A stretch of DNA of 7,822 nt from an uncultured Porphyromonadaceae bacterium. GTDB taxonomy: Bacteria > Bacteroidota > Bacteroidia > Bacteroidales > Muribaculaceae. Every line of letters starts with the position of its first letter. The stretch's first letter is position 1. The notes under the pieces were generated by a model. It was not told where the DNA came from, did no database searches, and saw nothing but the letters and a program-made list of their open reading frames with translations. This document shows positions 6,703 to 7,822 of this stretch, piece by piece. The stretch covers positions 1 to 7,822 of the forward strand of contig URSD01000063.1 of NCBI GenBank assembly GCA_900550395.1, given 5' to 3'. The position numbers and the translations under genes are program-made.

Positions 6703-7343
6703 AAAGAGTATTCATCTTTTTTCTTACAGCAATCGCCACAATGATTACAGTGAACGCACAAGACATAAAACTGCCGGCACCCTCGACCAGCGGCGGTCTG
6801 TCCATAAATGAAGCGCTGAACAGGCGCCGCAGCATCAAGGAATATGACACGGGCCGCGACCTCACCATGCAGCAGATAGCCAACCTGCTCTGGGCCGGCG
6901 CGGGCATCAACCGCCCGGACGAGGGCCTCCGCACCAACCCCACGGCGCTGAACTCGCAGGAGATAGACCTGTATCTGTTCACCAAAAAGGCCGTTTACCG
7001 CTACGACTGCGCCACGCACAAGCTGGAGCTCAAGGCTCAGGGCGACCACAGGGCTCTCGTGGCCGGCGACAGCAACTTCACGCAGGATTTTGTGCTGGAC
7101 GCGCCGGTGTCGGTGGTTATCGTGGCCGATACAAACAAGCTGCCCATCGCGCCGGCGATGCAATACTCCACGGCGGCCTGCGATGCCGGCTATGTGAGCG
7201 AGAATATATGCCTGTTCTGCGCGGGCAACGGTCTGGCGACACGCCCGCGCATGTCTATGGACCACGACGGCATCGCCGCGCTTCTGGGCCTGAAAGAGGG
7301 CGTCGTGCCGATGCTCAACAATCCCGTGGGCTACGAACGGTAA
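6699..7343 (+). CDS. Secreted nitroreductase-family (SagB-like) FMN oxidoreductase
   Basis: The 214-residue product belongs to the nitroreductase fold, whose members bind FMN and usually act as dimers using NAD(P)H or another donor. A signal peptide (MKRVFIFFLTAIATMITVNA, cleavage expected near A20) places it outside the cytoplasm. The family's N-terminal FMN phosphate-binding motif is seen as NRRRSIKEY (41-49). It is followed by the helix NLLWAGAGINR (62-72), the TNPTALNSQEI segment (79-89, resembling SagB-type PSxxxxQ), DAGYVSENICLFCAGNGLATR (162-182) and a terminal PVGY (209-212). Length is normal for secreted Bacteroidota relatives. A CLFC pair (171-174) sits in a predicted buried helix; relatives I recall keep only the second Cys. 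The substrate is unknown, and how FMN and reductant reach an exported member is unresolved. The ATG overlaps the upstream stop by 4 nt. Confidence 0.9.
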   Translation: MKRVFIFFLTAIATMITVNAQDIKLPAPSTSGGLSINEALNRRRSIKEYDTGRDLTMQQIANLLWAGAGINRPDEGLRTNPTALNSQEIDLYLFTKKAVYRYDCATHKLELKAQGDHRALVAGDSNFTQDFVLDAPVSVVIVADTNKLPIAPAMQYSTAACDAGYVSENICLFCAGNGLATRPRMSMDHDGIAALLGLKEGVVPMLNNPVGYER

Positions 7344-7610
7344 GCACATTATTTCCAACCTGCCGAATGGCGGGTTGCACCACAGGCACCTATAAGTGCA
7401 ACAGTCTCGGAACGCCGCAACGGGTTTGTGTGGATTTCATGGACGCAAGCTCTCCGAGCTTGCCGAGACTGAGAGGAGTTCCCTACCCCATGAACGCAGC
7501 GCAAGGCACTGCTTATCATGGGGTTAACAACAGACGCGTCCTCTTCGAGGACTTGAGGGCGCGACCGGCGCATCCCGCTATGCGGCGGGGATTGGCTATC
7601 CTCTAATATT
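7344..7610. other. Gene-less region dense in inverted repeats, candidate structured RNA or repeat element
   Basis: Perfect or near-perfect stems visible are 7356-7364/7369-7377 (one G-T pair), 7374-7380/7396-7402, 7402-7410/7463-7471 enclosing 7445-7451/7457-7463, 7485-7493/7516-7524, 7538-7543/7547-7552 and 7572-7578/7585-7592 (one bulge). The first two compete for 7374-7377. Open frames here on both strands have compositionally odd products (rich in Arg, Ser, His and Cys) and no recognisable domain, so I do not call genes. A folded RNA or a palindromic repeat is more plausible. I do not recognise tRNA, rRNA, tmRNA or RNase P RNA signatures. Confidence 0.45.
7356..7377 (+). terminator. Hairpin just after the nitroreductase gene, possible terminator
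   Basis: A 9-bp stem with a GAAT loop starts 13 nt after the stop codon. No U-tract follows (CACCACAGG), so intrinsic termination is not certain. A similar hairpin (ACCCGCC-GGAT-GGCGGGT) occurs at 7685-7702, which argues for a repeated element as much as for a terminator. Confidence 0.4.
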
Positions 7611-7684
7611 ACTGTCCGGTAAAGCAAAGTAAATAATTGGTTATTAAGTATTAACAGGTGTACAACCCCTATTTGTCGATGATT

Positions 7685-7789
7685 ACCCGCCGGATGGCGG
7701 GTTGATGCGTTTGTATCGCTCCTACCGCGAGTATGTCGCTCCCTACGGTCGCTCCTTAACTCGCGGAAATCTAGGAGTCGCGCAAGCGA
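7685..7789. repeat. Hairpins and short repeats of TCGCTCC type at the right edge
   Basis: The hairpin 7685-7691/7696-7702 is followed by three copies of TCGCTCC(C)TW at 7716, 7736 and 7749. An inverted repeat at 7719-7732 with 7759-7766 and 7772-7777 (5-nt bulge) encloses two of the copies. The small hairpin TCGC-GCAA-GCGA (7778-7789) closes the set. The motif TGTCGCTCCCTAC (7734-7746) is also present at 260-272. No gene is seen between 7611 and the window end; bases 7611-7680 are AT-rich and show nothing else. Confidence 0.45.
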
Positions 7790-7822
7790 AAAGTGTTAAA
7801 AAATCAGTCTGAGTTGTGTTTT

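Noticed and set aside
7208..7606. Plus-strand frame overlapping the end of the nitroreductase gene
   Set aside because: It is out of frame with the supported nitroreductase for its first part and then runs over hairpin-rich spacer. Its product has no protein-like character.
7610..7624. ACTGTCCGGTAAAG as the end of an insertion sequence
   Set aside because: It looked vaguely like a transposon end, but no matching inverted copy, target duplication or transposase is present in the window.
7349..7627. Possible small gene on the minus strand (92 codons)
   Set aside because: The product is rich in Arg, Ser, His and Cys, has no recognisable domain, and covers the inverted-repeat cluster, as expected for a spurious frame over a structured element.
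7344..7822. CRISPR array
   Set aside because: The TCGCTCC copies are only about 10 nt, irregularly spaced and imperfect, with no repeat-spacer periodicity and no cas genes.

Overview
The window looks like chromosomal DNA from a GC-rich member of the Bacteroidales (Bacteroidota), perhaps Muribaculaceae-like. The order is supported by three things: a TonB-dependent receptor with an N-terminal carboxypeptidase-D-like domain, a partner lipoprotein whose lipidated Cys is followed by acidic residues, and TAnnTTTG promoter boxes instead of E. coli-type boxes. The family assignment is only an inference from base composition and protein style.

Layout: bases 1-559 carry no convincing gene. They hold an AT-rich left part with a perfect 14-bp hairpin, a cluster of GC-rich hairpins at about 229-385, and a strong 12-bp hairpin (509-537) that closes the minus-strand operon. 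The minus-strand operon (5271 down to 560) encodes an outer-membrane TonB-dependent receptor followed after 20 nt by a large surface-type lipoprotein containing an internal duplication. A 336-nt divergent intergenic region (5272-5607) has one exact TAnnTTTG box per direction. The box facing the receptor lies about 235 nt from its start codon and implies a long leader rich in hairpins. The plus-strand operon (5608-7343) encodes a secreted protein with a carboxypeptidase-D-like N-terminal domain and unknown remainder, then, with a 4-nt ATGA overlap, a secreted nitroreductase-family flavoprotein resembling the SagB type. The last 479 nt (7344-7822) have no credible gene but are packed with inverted repeats, some related to sequences at the left end of the window.

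Working model: the receptor and lipoprotein probably form a TonB-energised outer-membrane uptake or binding complex of unknown substrate. It is not a canonical SusC/SusD pair. The divergent operon would supply two periplasmic or envelope proteins, one a predicted FMN enzyme. Co-regulation of the two operons is suggested only by the shared intergenic region. The best candidates for undescribed biology are the structured receptor leader, the structured intergenic elements flanking the two operons, and the duplicated lipoprotein.
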